From Cylindrospermum stagnale PCC 7417 (GTDB taxonomy: Bacteria; Cyanobacteriota; Cyanobacteriia; Cyanobacteriales; Nostocaceae), in the NCBI RefSeq assembly GCF_000317535.1, contig NC_019757.1, positions 471,001 to 535,000 on the forward strand: 64,000 nucleotides of DNA, read 5' to 3'. The translations under genes and the position numbers were made by a program. Shown one piece after another: positions 17,799 through 27,481 of this stretch (positions are counted from its first letter, which is position 1; the number at the start of each line of letters is the position of its first letter). A model generated the notes under the pieces. That model ran no database searches. It was given only the letters and a program-made list of their open reading frames with translations, and was not told where the DNA came from.

Positions 17799-18743
17799 AT
17801 GGCTAAAATTATCGTTACTGGAGCCGCAGGTTTTATTGGCTCGCACCTTGTCGAAAAACTATTGCTACAGGGAGAAGAAGTAATTGGCATTGATGAATTT
17901 AATGATTACTACGATCCTGTATTCAAGCGAAAAAATATTGCAGCTTTAAACTGTTTACCAGGCTTCAGCTTAATTGAAGGAAATATTCAATTATTAGATT
18001 TGCCGACACTGCTAAAAAATGTTGAGGTAGTTTATCATCAGGCGGCACAAGCTGGAGTCAGGGCGAGTTGGGGTCAGGGATTTCGTACTTATACCGAACA
18101 GAACATTAACGCTACACAAGTTTTGCTAGAAGCAGCAAAAGATGCTCAACACCTGAAAAGTTTAGTATTTGCCTCTTCATCTAGTGTATATGGTGATGCG
18201 GAAACATTACCCACCCACGAGGAAATTATCCCCCTACCAGTTTCTCCTTACGGTGTTACAAAGCTAGCAGCTGAACGTTTGTGTGGAATATATCACAAAA
18301 ACTTTGGTGTGCCCTGTGTGTCATTACGCTATTTCACAGTTTATGGACCCCGACAGCGCCCAGATATGGCGTTTCATAAATTTTTTCGCGCCGTTTTGGA
18401 AGATGAAGCGATTCCTATTTATGGTGATGGACAGCAAACGCGTGACTTTACATTTGTCAGTGATCTCATTGCTGCCAATTTAGCCGCTGCCAGCACACCC
18501 GCAGCAGTGGGGCAAATCTTCAACATTGGTGGCGGTAGCCGGGTTGTTTTAGCAGAAGTTCTCGACACAATAGCAGAAATTGTTGGCAAACCCATCAAAA
18601 GAAACTACATAGAAAAGGCGATGGGAGATGCTCGTCATACCGCTGCTGATATCTCTAAGGCGAGAAAAATTCTCGGATATCAGCCGCAAGTATCTTTGAG
18701 AGATGGTTTGACGCAGGAATGGCAATGGGTTAAGAAGTTGTAA
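17799..18743 (+). CDS. NAD-dependent sugar-nucleotide epimerase/dehydratase
   Basis: 314 residues of the extended short-chain dehydrogenase family. The Rossmann motif is GAAGFIGSHL (TGxxGFIG type) at residues 7-16. The catalytic triad is visible: Ser in FASSSSVYG near residue 127 and YGVTK near residue 150. C-terminal substrate-binding features are YTVYGPRQRPDMAF and IYGDGQQTRDFTFV. Overall it resembles UDP-glucuronate 4-epimerases and UDP-glucose 4-epimerases, and GDP-mannose dehydratases are more distant. It probably supplies an activated sugar for surface glycans. The exact sugar cannot be told. It is followed after 114 bases by the FIST gene, which is probably a separate unit. Confidence 0.88.
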   Translation: MAKIIVTGAAGFIGSHLVEKLLLQGEEVIGIDEFNDYYDPVFKRKNIAALNCLPGFSLIEGNIQLLDLPTLLKNVEVVYHQAAQAGVRASWGQGFRTYTEQNINATQVLLEAAKDAQHLKSLVFASSSSVYGDAETLPTHEEIIPLPVSPYGVTKLAAERLCGIYHKNFGVPCVSLRYFTVYGPRQRPDMAFHKFFRAVLEDEAIPIYGDGQQTRDFTFVSDLIAANLAAASTPAAVGQIFNIGGGSRVVLAEVLDTIAEIVGKPIKRNYIEKAMGDARHTAADISKARKILGYQPQVSLRDGLTQEWQWVKKL

Positions 18744-18857
18744 AGCTTTTACCATTCCTTGGCTGAATCATCCAAATGTGGGTAGGGAATTGGATATGGG
18801 AGGCTGTTTGTGAGCGAGATTATGTAATGGACAATATCGCAGGATTACTGACAAGCT

Positions 18858-20006
18858 ATGTTAAAAGTTGCCGTAGGTCACAGCATTGATCCGGATGCAT
18901 TAGCCGCCATTGACGAAGTTATCGAGCAATGCAGCCAATCTCTAGGAGGTGAAGTGCCGCAAGCAGGTATTCTCTTCACAGCGATTGACTTTGATCATTC
19001 CCTGATTCTGGAACGGATTCAGAATGTCTTTTCCGGGATGGAGTTGATTGGGGGGACGACGGATGGAGAAATGTCTTCAGTGCTAAATTACCAGCAAGAT
19101 TCTGTCACCTTGATGGTATTCTGCTCGGATCAGGTGAAAATTCATGCCGGACTGGGACGAGGAGTATCAACAGATCCGATTGCTGCCACTCAACAGGCTG
19201 TTGAAGACGCACAGCGTAAAAGTAAATTAGAAACCAAACTATGTTTGACAGTGCCAGAGAGCCTTACCACAAGCGGTGTGGGGATTTTAGATGGCTTAAA
19301 GCAAGCACTAGGTGAAAACACCCTGATCATTGGGGGCACGACTGCTGATCAACAGCGGATGAAGCATACGTACCAATTTTTCAATGGTGAGGTTTTGAGT
19401 GATTCAGTGCCGATTTTGCTTTTCGCTGGAGACTTGTTGTTTTCATCTGGTATGGCAGGGGGGTGGAAAACTATCGGCAAAGTAGGAGTTGCCACTAAAG
19501 TTGATCGGAATATTCTCTATGAAATTGATGGTAAACCTGCTTTGGAGTTTTATCTTTATTACCTAGGTGCTCCCCCATCCGATGAGTATCCACTGGCTGT
19601 CTATGAACCAAGTGGCCAAAGATATTTTATGAGAGCGCCTAATGGTTACGATGAACATACGGGCAGTATTAGATTTTTCACTGATATCCCCGCTCTTGTC
19701 AATGTTCAAATGTTGGAAGCTAGTCGTGAAGAACTGGTGTTAGCATCGGAAACTTCATTCCGAAAAGCTTTAGAGAGTTATCCAGGGAAGGAACCGATGG
19801 CGGCTGTTTTGATTTCTTGTGCAGCGCGACGTCATCTTTTGGGCACTCGCACTCAAGGGGAATACCAGACAATTAAAGCAGGTCTCGCCAAAAATTTACC
19901 TTGTTGCGGGTTTTATTCTTATGGTGAGCTAGCACCACTGGAACCACAGAGTGAAACTTATTTCCACAACGAGACGTTTGTCACGTTGTTGTTAGGGGTG
20001 AAGTAG
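18858..20006 (+). CDS. FIST-domain signal-sensing protein
   Basis: 382 residues with FIST_N (about 25-220) and FIST_C (about 220-360). Visible hallmarks are [10 protein letters not shown], a second GGTTADQQ, and the C-terminal [18 protein letters not shown] and [16 protein letters not shown] domains are thought to bind small ligands, perhaps amino acids, and usually sit in front of kinases or chemoreceptors. Here the domain is free-standing, but the next gene, a kinase without a sensor domain, starts 5 bases after its stop. The protein therefore probably acts as the input partner of that kinase. No signal peptide or membrane helix is seen. Confidence 0.9.
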   Translation: MLKVAVGHSIDPDALAAIDEVIEQCSQSLGGEVPQAGILFTAIDFDHSLILERIQNVFSGMELIGGTTDGEMSSVLNYQQDSVTLMVFCSDQVKIHAGLGRGVSTDPIAATQQAVEDAQRKSKLETKLCLTVPESLTTSGVGILDGLKQALGENTLIIGGTTADQQRMKHTYQFFNGEVLSDSVPILLFAGDLLFSSGMAGGWKTIGKVGVATKVDRNILYEIDGKPALEFYLYYLGAPPSDEYPLAVYEPSGQRYFMRAPNGYDEHTGSIRFFTDIPALVNVQMLEASREELVLASETSFRKALESYPGKEPMAAVLISCAARRHLLGTRTQGEYQTIKAGLAKNLPCCGFYSYGELAPLEPQSETYFHNETFVTLLLGVK

Positions 20007-20011
20007 GGAAT

Positions 20012-21691
20012 ATGCCAGAAGTTGACTATGAGAATAAGTTCAAAGAGCTAGAAAAAGAAAATCGGATTCTCAAGAAGAAGTTAGAACGCTCGGCTGCCGA
20101 TCGCATTCGCTTAGAAGAAACAATTGACAAGCGACAATCACTGCTCAGGCAATCAAATCAGGAGTTGCGGGAATCTCAGTCCAAGCTGGAGGAGCATAAA
20201 ATTCAGCTAGAAGCGGCAAAAATCGCGGCTGATAAAGCTAATGAGGCTAAAAGTGAATTTTTAGCCAATATGAGCCACGAATTACGGACGCCACTCAACG
20301 GCATTCTGGGATATGTGCAGATTCTGCAACGTTCTAAAATGCTGAATGAGAAAGATAAATTTGGCGTTAACGTCATCTATGAGTGCGGTTCTCACCTGCT
20401 GACTTTGATTAACGATATCTTGGATTTGTCTAAGATAGAAGCTCGTAAGCTGGAACTTGATTTAACTACGTTTCACTTGCCTTCCTTTTTGCAAGGGGTG
20501 GTGGAAATTTGTCGGGTGCGAGCCGAGGAGAAAGGAATTGCCTTTGTTTATGAAGCTAATACTCAATTACCCACAGGAATTCGGGCGGATGAAAAACGCT
20601 TAAGACAAGTGTTGATCAACCTGTTGAGCAACGCGATCAAATTTACTGATCGGGGCAGCGTCACGTTTAGGGTTAAAACTCAGGTGTCGCCATCTGGGGC
20701 TGAATTTTGGCAGCAGCTACGCTTTGAAGTGATTGATACGGGTGTTGGGATGAGTCCTGAGGAGTTAGAAAAAATCTTTTTGCCCTTTGAACAATTCGGG
20801 AGTGCCGAAAAGCAAACCGAAGGAACTGGCTTGGGGCTGGCGATTAGCCTGAAGATTTTAGCTATGATGGGTAGCCAAATCATGGTGCAAAGTACAGAGA
20901 ATTTGGGCAGTACTTTTTGGTTTGACCTAGAGGTTGCTGTGGCTCAAAATTGGGCGATCGCATCCATAACGGCTCAACCAGGCACAATCGTTGGCTATCA
21001 AGGGACGAAACGCCAGATACTTGTGGTGGATGACAAATGGGAAAACCGCTCGGTGATTGTCAACTTACTGGAACCGATTGGCTTTGAAGTGGTGGAAGCC
21101 GAGGATGGTCAAGCAGGACTCGAAAAAGCTCTGGAAATACTCCCTGATTTGGTGATTACAGATTTGTCTATGCCGATGATGCATGGCTTGGATCTGCTGA
21201 AGCATTTGCGGCAGTCGCCCCAACTCCAAAACGTGGTGGCGATCGCATCTTCTGCTAGTGTATTTGATGCTGATCAAAGTAGGTGCTTAGATGGTGGAGC
21301 GGATGCTTTTTTACCTAAACCTGTGCAGGCTAGTCTGATGTTGGAACTGATTGGCAAACACCTGAATTTAACCTGGATATATGACCAAACCGAGTTGATG
21401 CCCATTTCTCATACAACGCGATCGCCTGATACTCATCTAACTTCAATGCTGCTACCATCTCCAGAAATTTTGAATTGCTTATACGAATTAGCTCAGGATG
21501 GAGAAATTGATGCTGTTTTCACTGAAGCGGCAACACTCAAATTAGCGCATCCTGAATATACAGATTTTACTCAACAGGTGATCCAAATGGCAGAAAGCTG
21601 CCAACTTAAACAGATTAAGGATTTCTTAAAGCAATCTCTATCTCAGTATCTACCATGTGGACTGACCCAGGGAGGCACTAGCAACCCCTGA
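20012..21691 (+). CDS. Hybrid histidine kinase (coiled coil-HisKA-HATPase-receiver)
   Basis: 559 residues, cytosolic. Residues 5-80 are a charged coiled coil. HisKA has [15 protein letters not shown] with phospho-His near residue 89. The HATPase domain has [19 protein letters not shown] and [10 protein letters not shown] receiver domain spans about 330-450 with ILVVDDK at its start and phospho-Asp in LVITDLSMP near residue 384. The last 90 residues are helical and not recognised. There is no sensor domain. With the FIST gene only 5 bases upstream, the input probably comes from FIST, and the coiled coil would pass it on. The following gene is a receiver-kinase, so a phosphorelay of three proteins is likely. 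Confidence 0.9.
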   Translation: MPEVDYENKFKELEKENRILKKKLERSAADRIRLEETIDKRQSLLRQSNQELRESQSKLEEHKIQLEAAKIAADKANEAKSEFLANMSHELRTPLNGILGYVQILQRSKMLNEKDKFGVNVIYECGSHLLTLINDILDLSKIEARKLELDLTTFHLPSFLQGVVEICRVRAEEKGIAFVYEANTQLPTGIRADEKRLRQVLINLLSNAIKFTDRGSVTFRVKTQVSPSGAEFWQQLRFEVIDTGVGMSPEELEKIFLPFEQFGSAEKQTEGTGLGLAISLKILAMMGSQIMVQSTENLGSTFWFDLEVAVAQNWAIASITAQPGTIVGYQGTKRQILVVDDKWENRSVIVNLLEPIGFEVVEAEDGQAGLEKALEILPDLVITDLSMPMMHGLDLLKHLRQSPQLQNVVAIASSASVFDADQSRCLDGGADAFLPKPVQASLMLELIGKHLNLTWIYDQTELMPISHTTRSPDTHLTSMLLPSPEILNCLYELAQDGEIDAVFTEAATLKLAHPEYTDFTQQVIQMAESCQLKQIKDFLKQSLSQYLPCGLTQGGTSNP

Positions 21692-21887
21692 ATTCTCATC
21701 TTCAGTCTGCCCAACCGAGAGGAAGACGAGGAATCAAAAAATCAGGCTTTGGAGCAGTGGTTTGGGCTAGCGCATTCCCAATTTTCCAGCCCCTGCTTTC
21801 AGGTAAGGGGTCAATCTAAAATCGGCAATCTAAAATTGATTGACACTGCTAGATTCAGCTTCTTATGCACCCAAAATTTCATTCATC

Positions 21888-23183
21888 ATGTTAGATGTTT
21901 CTACTGCATCAATCTTGCTAGTCGATGATAACCCCACCAATCTGTTGGTGCTCAAACAAGCACTCAAAGAACTTGGGTTGAGTGTCCGTATTGCCACAGA
22001 TGGAGAAGAAGCTTTAGAGCAGGTGCAACGCAAGCTACCTGATCTGATCTTACTAGATGTGATGATGCCAGGGATAGATGGCTTTGAAACCTGCCGCCAA
22101 CTCAAATCGAATTCGCTGACTCAAGACATTCCGGTGATCTTTATGACTGCTCTCACCGATACCAATAGCAAAGTTAAAGGCTTATCAGCTGGTGCGGCAG
22201 ATTACATCACCAAACCCTTTGAGCAAGAAGAAGTTTTAGCCCGCGTGAAAGTGCATCTGCAACTGCGGTTTCTCAGTCATGCCTTACAAAAGACAAATGA
22301 ATCGCTAGAGCAACTAGTTCAAGAACGCACGGCAGATTTGCAAAAAGCACAGGTGCAATTGGTGAAGCAGGAAAAAATGTCTACTCTGGGACAGTTGGTA
22401 GCGGGAATCGCTCATGAGATTAATAACCCTATAGGTTATATTGTCGGCAATCTCGACCAGGTAAAGCTGGCATTTAAAGATCTGCTGGGACATCTGCGTC
22501 TGTATCAAGAAACATTTCCCCATCCAGGAAAGGCTATTGAACGCAATGCTGAAAAAATTGACCTAGAATATTTGCTGGCAGACTTACCACATATGATTTT
22601 ATCGATGAAGCTAGGATGCGATCGCATTCAAAACATTAGCACGTCTCTTCGTACCTTCTCCCGTGGTGATCAGGACTGCAAAATTCCTTTCAATATCCAT
22701 GACGGCATCGATAGCACAGTCCAGATTCTCAAATATCGTCTCAACGCCAATGAACGGCGTCCGGCGATTAAAGTCATCAGAGAATACGGACAATTACCGC
22801 TAGTCAAATGTTTCCCCGGACAGTTAAACCAAGTATTCATGAATATCCTGGCAAATGCAATCGATGCCATAGAAGAAGGCAATGTAGAACGCAGTTTTGA
22901 TCACATCAAAGCCCATCCCAACTGGATTAAGATTCAAACAGAACTAAGCCCAGACCGCCAGCAAGTGGTAATTCGGATTCAGGACAACGGCATTGGCATA
23001 TCCGAGGAAGTAAAGCAGCACATTTTTGAGCAATTATTTACCACCAAAGCTGTCGGCAAAGGAACAGGTTTAGGGTTGGCAATTTCCCAGCAAATCGTAG
23101 TAGAAAAACATGGCGGAGCACTTGATGTGAGGTCTGTACCTGGTCAGGGCAGCGAATTTATCATCAATCTGAGTTCGATTTAA
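21888..23183 (+). CDS. Receiver-histidine kinase
   Basis: 431 residues from the ATG at 21888; a TTG 16 codons earlier is less likely. The N-terminal receiver domain has ILLVDDNPTNLL, phospho-Asp in LILLDVMMPG near residue 55, the switch Thr in FMTALT and Lys in ITKPF. A coiled-coil linker leads to HisKA (LVAGIAHEINNPIGYI, phospho-His near residue 176) and an HATPase domain with NILANAIDAI, DNGIGISEE and GTGLGLAIS. Proteins of this layout often end or modulate phosphorelays that start with a hybrid kinase. It is 196 bases after the hybrid kinase and probably in the same unit. A close paralogue lies at the right end of the window (63395-64000). Confidence 0.88.
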   Translation: MLDVSTASILLVDDNPTNLLVLKQALKELGLSVRIATDGEEALEQVQRKLPDLILLDVMMPGIDGFETCRQLKSNSLTQDIPVIFMTALTDTNSKVKGLSAGAADYITKPFEQEEVLARVKVHLQLRFLSHALQKTNESLEQLVQERTADLQKAQVQLVKQEKMSTLGQLVAGIAHEINNPIGYIVGNLDQVKLAFKDLLGHLRLYQETFPHPGKAIERNAEKIDLEYLLADLPHMILSMKLGCDRIQNISTSLRTFSRGDQDCKIPFNIHDGIDSTVQILKYRLNANERRPAIKVIREYGQLPLVKCFPGQLNQVFMNILANAIDAIEEGNVERSFDHIKAHPNWIKIQTELSPDRQQVVIRIQDNGIGISEEVKQHIFEQLFTTKAVGKGTGLGLAISQQIVVEKHGGALDVRSVPGQGSEFIINLSSI

Positions 23184-23281
23184 GCGGGATAAATATCGGC
23201 ATCTGTCTGAGATAAATTAGCCACACAAATGCTTTCTCACTTATTGATAAATATTTTTTTTGACATTCACTTCCTGTTTAA

Positions 23282-26200
23282 CTATTCCCATTGCTGAAAT
23301 TCCTCACTGGCGTTGCGAAGTAGTATACTTATTTGGGCACGACGGGTTTCAAAATTGGCAGCGATGTAAATTAGTAGGATGCCGACTAGCAAGCCAACAA
23401 TCCATTTTAGAAAGGAATATTGGAAGCTGAAAAGCACCATTTGATAAATACTGGTGATCAAAAATGTGGCTGTGCCAACGTAGAGAAAAGCCCGCACTCT
23501 CAAGGCTAATCCGGCAAATATGGCGATGAGGCTGAAAATTCCCGGTATCAAGGCTGTGTCTTGATGAAATAAAATTGCCCAACCACAAATTACGCCACCG
23601 CCTAACATTCGCAGGTTATGGCGACTTACTTTAGATTCTCGTGGTGTCAATTGGGGATCTACTTGGGCAATATATAGCAGAGATAAGCCGATGGGTGTGA
23701 CGTACCACAAAGGATCAGTCAAGCGGAAAAAATTATCAAACCAGGAAAATAACGCCCAATCAATCGAGGCTACGCTGAGATAAGTAAACCGGAATTGTGC
23801 TGTTCTCTTGGCGAGAAAGATGTAAAAGCCAGCAGTGATGACTAAGGTGATGGGAGAAATTTCCTGTCTGGTTTGCCATAAAATTATCAGTGGCAAGATG
23901 TATGCGGCTCTTTGCCAAGGTGTTTTTGACCAACCCAAACGTTCCCAAGGTAGGATGTAGAAGAAGTAGGCGACTATGCAGGCTAATACACCTTGCCAAG
24001 GAAGCAACTGTTGAGCTAACACACGTAGTACAGGCAAATCTTGCGAATAAATACTGATGACACCTGCTTCTATCAAACCCAGGTAAACCCAAATTTCATC
24101 GATTGTCAGTCCCCACACCCTTGCTTCTGGGGAATTTAAAGAATTTCTTCTACCCTGCCATAAGGCATAACACATCAAAAATGCTCCTGTTGCCAATCCC
24201 ACATATTGGTTAGCTTGGATGTCTACTGTAGTGGCAGCGATGAATAAGCAACTACTCCAACCCCAATGCAGATGGGCGATGCCTTTGAGTTCTTGGGGAG
24301 TTAGGCAAAGGTAGCTGATTAGCCAAGGGGATAAGATGCGGTAGGCATACATGATGCTAGCACCAAGGGCTGACATGGCAATCAATCCATCACCTAATGC
24401 GCCGCCCGTGGCTTGGGACATTTGATAAAACAAAAGTTCATAGGCAGAAATTGAGACGCCAATGATTCCCAGGTAAAGCATGGGTTTGAAGCTTTCGCGG
24501 CGTCGCCCTACGCCAATGATAATTAAAGCTACACCTAAGGTAGAAAAACCTGTCCAGTCGGTGAAGGTGCTAAACCGCAGCAAGACACTGAAGGCTGCAT
24601 AAATTAGCGGTAAAATGTGGAGACTACTGGGCAATCTGTCTAATTGGTATCGCCGCTGCCACCATTCTCCGAAAAACTGCGTTGCTAAACCTAGGGCAAT
24701 ATTGGCGATCGCTATTCTGATAATTGAGTATTCCCCAAACCCTAACCCTTGGACAACTAATAACTCTAAACACCAACCAATGGCGTAAAATGCTCGGTTT
24801 GTTGTTTCTCGCCAACTGCGATAAATAATCGCCCCCAAGGTGATGGCTGTGGCGATTAAGTAGAGAATTCCGGTGGTAGCAAACCCTTGGTAAAGTAGGA
24901 CTGAGTGCAGTGTCAGGGTGAATAACTCAAAGCCACAAAATGCGATCGCCCATTTATCACTTGCTTCTGCATAAATTACGGCTAATTCACTACCTTGTCG
25001 GATTAATGCGGTACGCCCTAACCATAAACTTAAAATTGCCAAAGCGCCAACAACAAACCAACCCCCTAACCCTAACTGTGGCACAACCGCCCACAGCAGC
25101 GCCCCGATAAAACTCAAAGAGTAACCGATGGTAATTGCCGCAGATATTTGGTTCCTTAAATAGCGCGTATTCAAGAACATCACCACCACAGCCGCACCCA
25201 AACCAATTAATCTAGTTTGCGCTGTGGGTAAAGTTAGTAACTGGGCAACTCCCACAGCCAAAAGGCTCAAAAAACTATTCGTAGTGCGATTAGATGCTGT
25301 GGTGCGACTGGCTAAACCTGTAAGTGCTAAAGGTGTAATTAGCCAAATAATTCCCCAATAGTCTTGGAAATAAATAACGCTATTCCAGACTAATTCTAGA
25401 TTTCCCGCCAAGAGGGCAAAACTAACCGTAGCAAGTCCTAAACCGATATACCAGCCACTACGCCGCCATAATCCTTCCCCAAGGCTAAATCCCCATTCTG
25501 CCAACATCACGACTAACAAAATACTCGCCCAAAGTTCTCTACTCAGGGTTGGTAACAGCCAATTGATGATTGAACAAAGCGTTAATACTCCTGTGATGTG
25601 AGTCAGGTATACCAGAGGAGGAGGTGAAGCGGGGCGGCGTTGAGTAACGATCGCTAAAGTGATCGTAGAAAATAGCAGATTTAGCGATCGCAATGTGGGA
25701 TTTATGAAAGCAATCGTTGTTAAGCAAACCCCCAACAACAGCGTTAACTGTTCGCCAAAAATAGCTAATTCCCGTTTTTGGGCGCGATGTAGGCGATCTG
25801 TTAGCGCCACCATGAAAATTATGTAGGGAAATAAAGCGAGACTCAATAACGCCCATGGTGCATTTTGCGAATTGGTGAGATTAGTGCCAATGGCGATCGC
25901 CGTTTGCTGTAATTCAGTAGGTACTAACCGCCAACCCAACCAAATCGTCTGTAAGCCAATAAAGAAAATAGCCGCTAAATCATTTTGCAAACTATCCCGC
26001 TGTAAGCGACGACTGAAAACCCACAAACCTAACCCACTCACAACAATTGCTTGCCAAGGTTGAGTGATCACCGAAACCATCCAACCCAAAAACAGCAGAA
26101 TTTCGCCAAGTCTTTGCCAGAGTAAATCAGGGATAGATGAAGATTCTCTTACCCCCCTCTCTGCAAGCGGAGAGGGGTTGGGTGTGCGGTTCTTCTGGGC

Positions 26201-27226
26201 TAACCAAGTCACCAACCAACCACAAATACCAATAGCTAACCCCAACTGAGTAACATCTACCCCCGCCACAAAAATCGACCGTACCAGCAGCACTAACAAA
26301 GCATAAATAATTACAGTAGCGGATAAACTTATATTTAATCGAGTCCGCTGTGTACCTTCATTTTCCTGGGAGTTGGGTAAATTCTGATTTTGATAAACAG
26401 TGATGATGGTTGTACAGATCATCGCCAAATAAACAGCAATTAAGGGAAATCCTGATAAATTCCAACCCCAATGCAGATAACTCAGCCCTAAAATATTTAC
26501 CAGCGGCAATTTACCAACAGGGGCATTATTTCTGACTGTGGGGTTGTTGCAGAGTGAAATTGTCATCCAGGAGAGGACAAAAGTTGCGATCGCAATTACA
26601 AGCCAATTCACCGGATTTTGCCACAACCTGAAGCTATCCATCGCCCAAAAATTGATAGGCACCAACAACAGCGCCACAATCAACAATGTCTGCGCCGTCA
26701 ACCTGAGATTATTTTGCCTATCCGCCCAAAAACTGAAACCCCAAAAACTCAAAGAATAAGCCAGCAAAACCCCATATTGTCCAGCCGGGGGGAACCTTTC
26801 CCACTGACTCGCAGCCAGCACCCCAGAAGAAAGCACCACCAAAAACAAACCTAAAAAAAGCAGCCAGCGGACACTTAATTCCGCCACCAACGACTGCAAC
26901 ATCGTCGTTACAAAATTGGGTGACCCTGGCTTTACTGGTGTAACTGGCGATGGGCTACGCCCCGCTGTTCGCGATCGTCTAGGTGATGCTAAAGGCGCTA
27001 CAGGCAACCTCTCGACAGGGTCAAAATTGGCTATTGACCGGGGTTCAGGTGCAACTTGGGGTTGTAACACCACTTTACAGACAAGAAACTCACGGCATAC
27101 TTGCCTAACTTGGGCATCAGATATCAAACCCAAGCCCAGCCAGATATCCAGTCCTTCTAATAATTGAGGATGGGAGGATGGGAGCTTAACTTCAATTTTT
27201 AGCGGACGGTCAAGGGGTGATGACAT
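23282..27226 (-). CDS. Large polytopic membrane protein (DUF2157-like), about 1314 residues
   Basis: The first 120 residues are cytosolic, with a short helical domain (LEGLDIWLGLGLISDAQVRQVCREF) and a Pro/Arg/Ser-rich linker. The remaining 1190 residues consist of about 30 or more hydrophobic helices with short loops. The general look is that of cyanobacterial DUF2157-type proteins; function is unknown to me. Two dispersed repeats are inserted in frame: one encoding RRSRTAGRSP (26947-26977) in the linker and one encoding NPSPLAERG (26154-26177) in a loop between helices. I chose the ATG at 27226 over the upstream TTG at 27235. No catalytic motif was seen. It could be a transporter, a polymer-handling protein or a scaffold. 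Confidence 0.75.
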   Translation of the reverse strand: MSSPLDRPLKIEVKLPSSHPQLLEGLDIWLGLGLISDAQVRQVCREFLVCKVVLQPQVAPEPRSIANFDPVERLPVAPLASPRRSRTAGRSPSPVTPVKPGSPNFVTTMLQSLVAELSVRWLLFLGLFLVVLSSGVLAASQWERFPPAGQYGVLLAYSLSFWGFSFWADRQNNLRLTAQTLLIVALLLVPINFWAMDSFRLWQNPVNWLVIAIATFVLSWMTISLCNNPTVRNNAPVGKLPLVNILGLSYLHWGWNLSGFPLIAVYLAMICTTIITVYQNQNLPNSQENEGTQRTRLNISLSATVIIYALLVLLVRSIFVAGVDVTQLGLAIGICGWLVTWLAQKNRTPNPSPLAERGVRESSSIPDLLWQRLGEILLFLGWMVSVITQPWQAIVVSGLGLWVFSRRLQRDSLQNDLAAIFFIGLQTIWLGWRLVPTELQQTAIAIGTNLTNSQNAPWALLSLALFPYIIFMVALTDRLHRAQKRELAIFGEQLTLLLGVCLTTIAFINPTLRSLNLLFSTITLAIVTQRRPASPPPLVYLTHITGVLTLCSIINWLLPTLSRELWASILLVVMLAEWGFSLGEGLWRRSGWYIGLGLATVSFALLAGNLELVWNSVIYFQDYWGIIWLITPLALTGLASRTTASNRTTNSFLSLLAVGVAQLLTLPTAQTRLIGLGAAVVVMFLNTRYLRNQISAAITIGYSLSFIGALLWAVVPQLGLGGWFVVGALAILSLWLGRTALIRQGSELAVIYAEASDKWAIAFCGFELFTLTLHSVLLYQGFATTGILYLIATAITLGAIIYRSWRETTNRAFYAIGWCLELLVVQGLGFGEYSIIRIAIANIALGLATQFFGEWWQRRYQLDRLPSSLHILPLIYAAFSVLLRFSTFTDWTGFSTLGVALIIIGVGRRRESFKPMLYLGIIGVSISAYELLFYQMSQATGGALGDGLIAMSALGASIMYAYRILSPWLISYLCLTPQELKGIAHLHWGWSSCLFIAATTVDIQANQYVGLATGAFLMCYALWQGRRNSLNSPEARVWGLTIDEIWVYLGLIEAGVISIYSQDLPVLRVLAQQLLPWQGVLACIVAYFFYILPWERLGWSKTPWQRAAYILPLIILWQTRQEISPITLVITAGFYIFLAKRTAQFRFTYLSVASIDWALFSWFDNFFRLTDPLWYVTPIGLSLLYIAQVDPQLTPRESKVSRHNLRMLGGGVICGWAILFHQDTALIPGIFSLIAIFAGLALRVRAFLYVGTATFLITSIYQMVLFSFQYSFLKWIVGLLVGILLIYIAANFETRRAQISILLRNASEEFQQWE
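26154..26177. repeat. Palindromic repeat inserted in frame in the large membrane protein gene
   Basis: CCCCTCTC (26154-26161), spacer TGCAAGCG, GAGAGGGG (26170-26177): a perfect 8-base stem inside the coding sequence. On the gene strand it encodes the NPSPLAERGVRE stretch, which sits in a loop between membrane helices. Confidence 0.7.
26947..26977. repeat. 31-base dispersed repeat inside a coding sequence, copy 1
   Basis: The unit runs from GCGATGGGCTACGCCCC to CTGTTCGCGATCG. The inverse unit occurs twice at 34892-34936, inside the NicO-type transporter gene. It ends in a HIP1-like GCGATCG. It adds a basic RRSRTAGRSP segment to the protein linker. Confidence 0.8.
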
Positions 27227-27481
27227 AAACCGCAAAGTACAAGTAGATACTTAAATAATCCGTTTGATTAAGGTATATTTTGGCGCAAATTGTGACACTT
27301 ATTCGGTTGGCTGATGTTAATTTTTAGCCGACATGATCAATACTCATCTGGCACAATTGACTTTATTTAAGTTTTGGTAATGACTCAACCCGCCGCTACC
27401 GCGCAATGCTGTAAGAATTTAAGATTTTCTGGCAAAAATCGCTATATTTATTTAAATTACACTTAAATCATTTTAATTGCC

